Source: an uncultured Clostridium sp.
GTDB taxonomy: Bacteria > Bacillota > Clostridia > TANB77 > CAG-508
DNA: 10,106 nt
Direction of reading: 5' to 3'
Assembly: GCA_900555615.1 (NCBI GenBank)
Contig: USMB01000047.1
Location: 1 to 10,106 of the forward strand
Shown here: piece after piece, positions 10,039 through 10,106 of the stretch
Layout: every line of letters starts with the position of its first letter
How positions within the stretch are numbered: position 1 is the stretch's first letter
Translations under genes and position numbers: made by a program
The notes under the pieces: generated by a model
Databases searched by the model: none
Seen by the model: the letters and a program-made list of their open reading frames with translations, nothing else
Told to the model about the DNA's origin: nothing

Positions 10039-10106
10039 TTATTCGATGATGTCAGCAACAACACCTGAACCAACTGTTCTACCACCTTCACGAATAGCGA
10101 ATCTTA
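10039..10106 (-). CDS. tuf: Elongation factor Tu, C-terminal end (partial)
   Basis: The last 22 codons read RFAIREGGRTVGSGVVADII then E and a stop at 10039-10041. This is the highly conserved end of EF-Tu domain 3. The rest of the gene lies to the right of the window. Its more balanced, frequently used codons (GGT, GTT, CGT) contrast with the AT-rich phage genes. It is host DNA and gives the position of insertion. Confidence 0.95.
   Translation of the reverse strand, partial: RFAIREGGRTVGSGVVADIIE

Overview
The window is the early (lysogeny, excision and replication) half of a temperate phage or phage-derived element in a very AT-rich bacterium. TGA works as a stop, often in ATGA start-stop overlaps, so this is not a recoded Mollicute. 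The right edge carries the last 22 codons of tuf (EF-Tu), whose ending, together with the AT-rich Gram-positive style ribosome sites, suggests a Clostridia-like Bacillota host. The species cannot be named from this.

Layout from right to left. (1) 10039-10106 (-) is the end of host tuf, with its terminator at 9981-10028. (2) 7764-9962 (+) is the lysogeny arm: a CI-like repressor, a membrane zinc-ribbon protein, a structured 156-bp leader, and a tyrosine integrase reading toward tuf. (3) 7582-7763 is the divergent control region: an early promoter on the minus strand, a repressor promoter on the plus strand, and a 17-bp operator with an identical copy 240 bp away. (4) 377-7581 (-) is one long, tightly packed early operon: Cro-like, Xis-like, a two-helix membrane protein, several small unknown genes, a replisome organizer with in-gene iterons, small Cys-rich proteins, a RusA resolvase, a DUF3789-like microprotein, a frameshifted winged-helix gene, a homing-type HNH endonuclease, and finally an ArpU-like late activator. 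(5) The ArpU-like gene is cut off near position 70, where it meets a plus-strand terminator that seems to belong to other DNA. No packaging, capsid, tail or lysis genes are present.

How the genes fit together. The repressor and Cro-like protein would choose between the two arms. Integrase and the Xis-like protein would run integration and excision at tuf. The replisome organizer, its iterons and RusA would replicate and resolve phage DNA. The ArpU-like protein would normally hand over to late genes that are missing here.

The most interesting signal is in the integrase leader. A minus-strand promoter (TTGAAA, 17 bp, TATAAT) and an intrinsic terminator bracket a predicted RNA of about 78 nt. 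Its terminator loop and adjoining stem contain a 16-nt stretch perfectly complementary to the mRNA just upstream of the xis-like ribosome binding site 1.4 kb away. This looks like a trans-acting antisense switch on excision. The competing reading is an inverted pair of protein-binding sites shared by the xis and int leaders.
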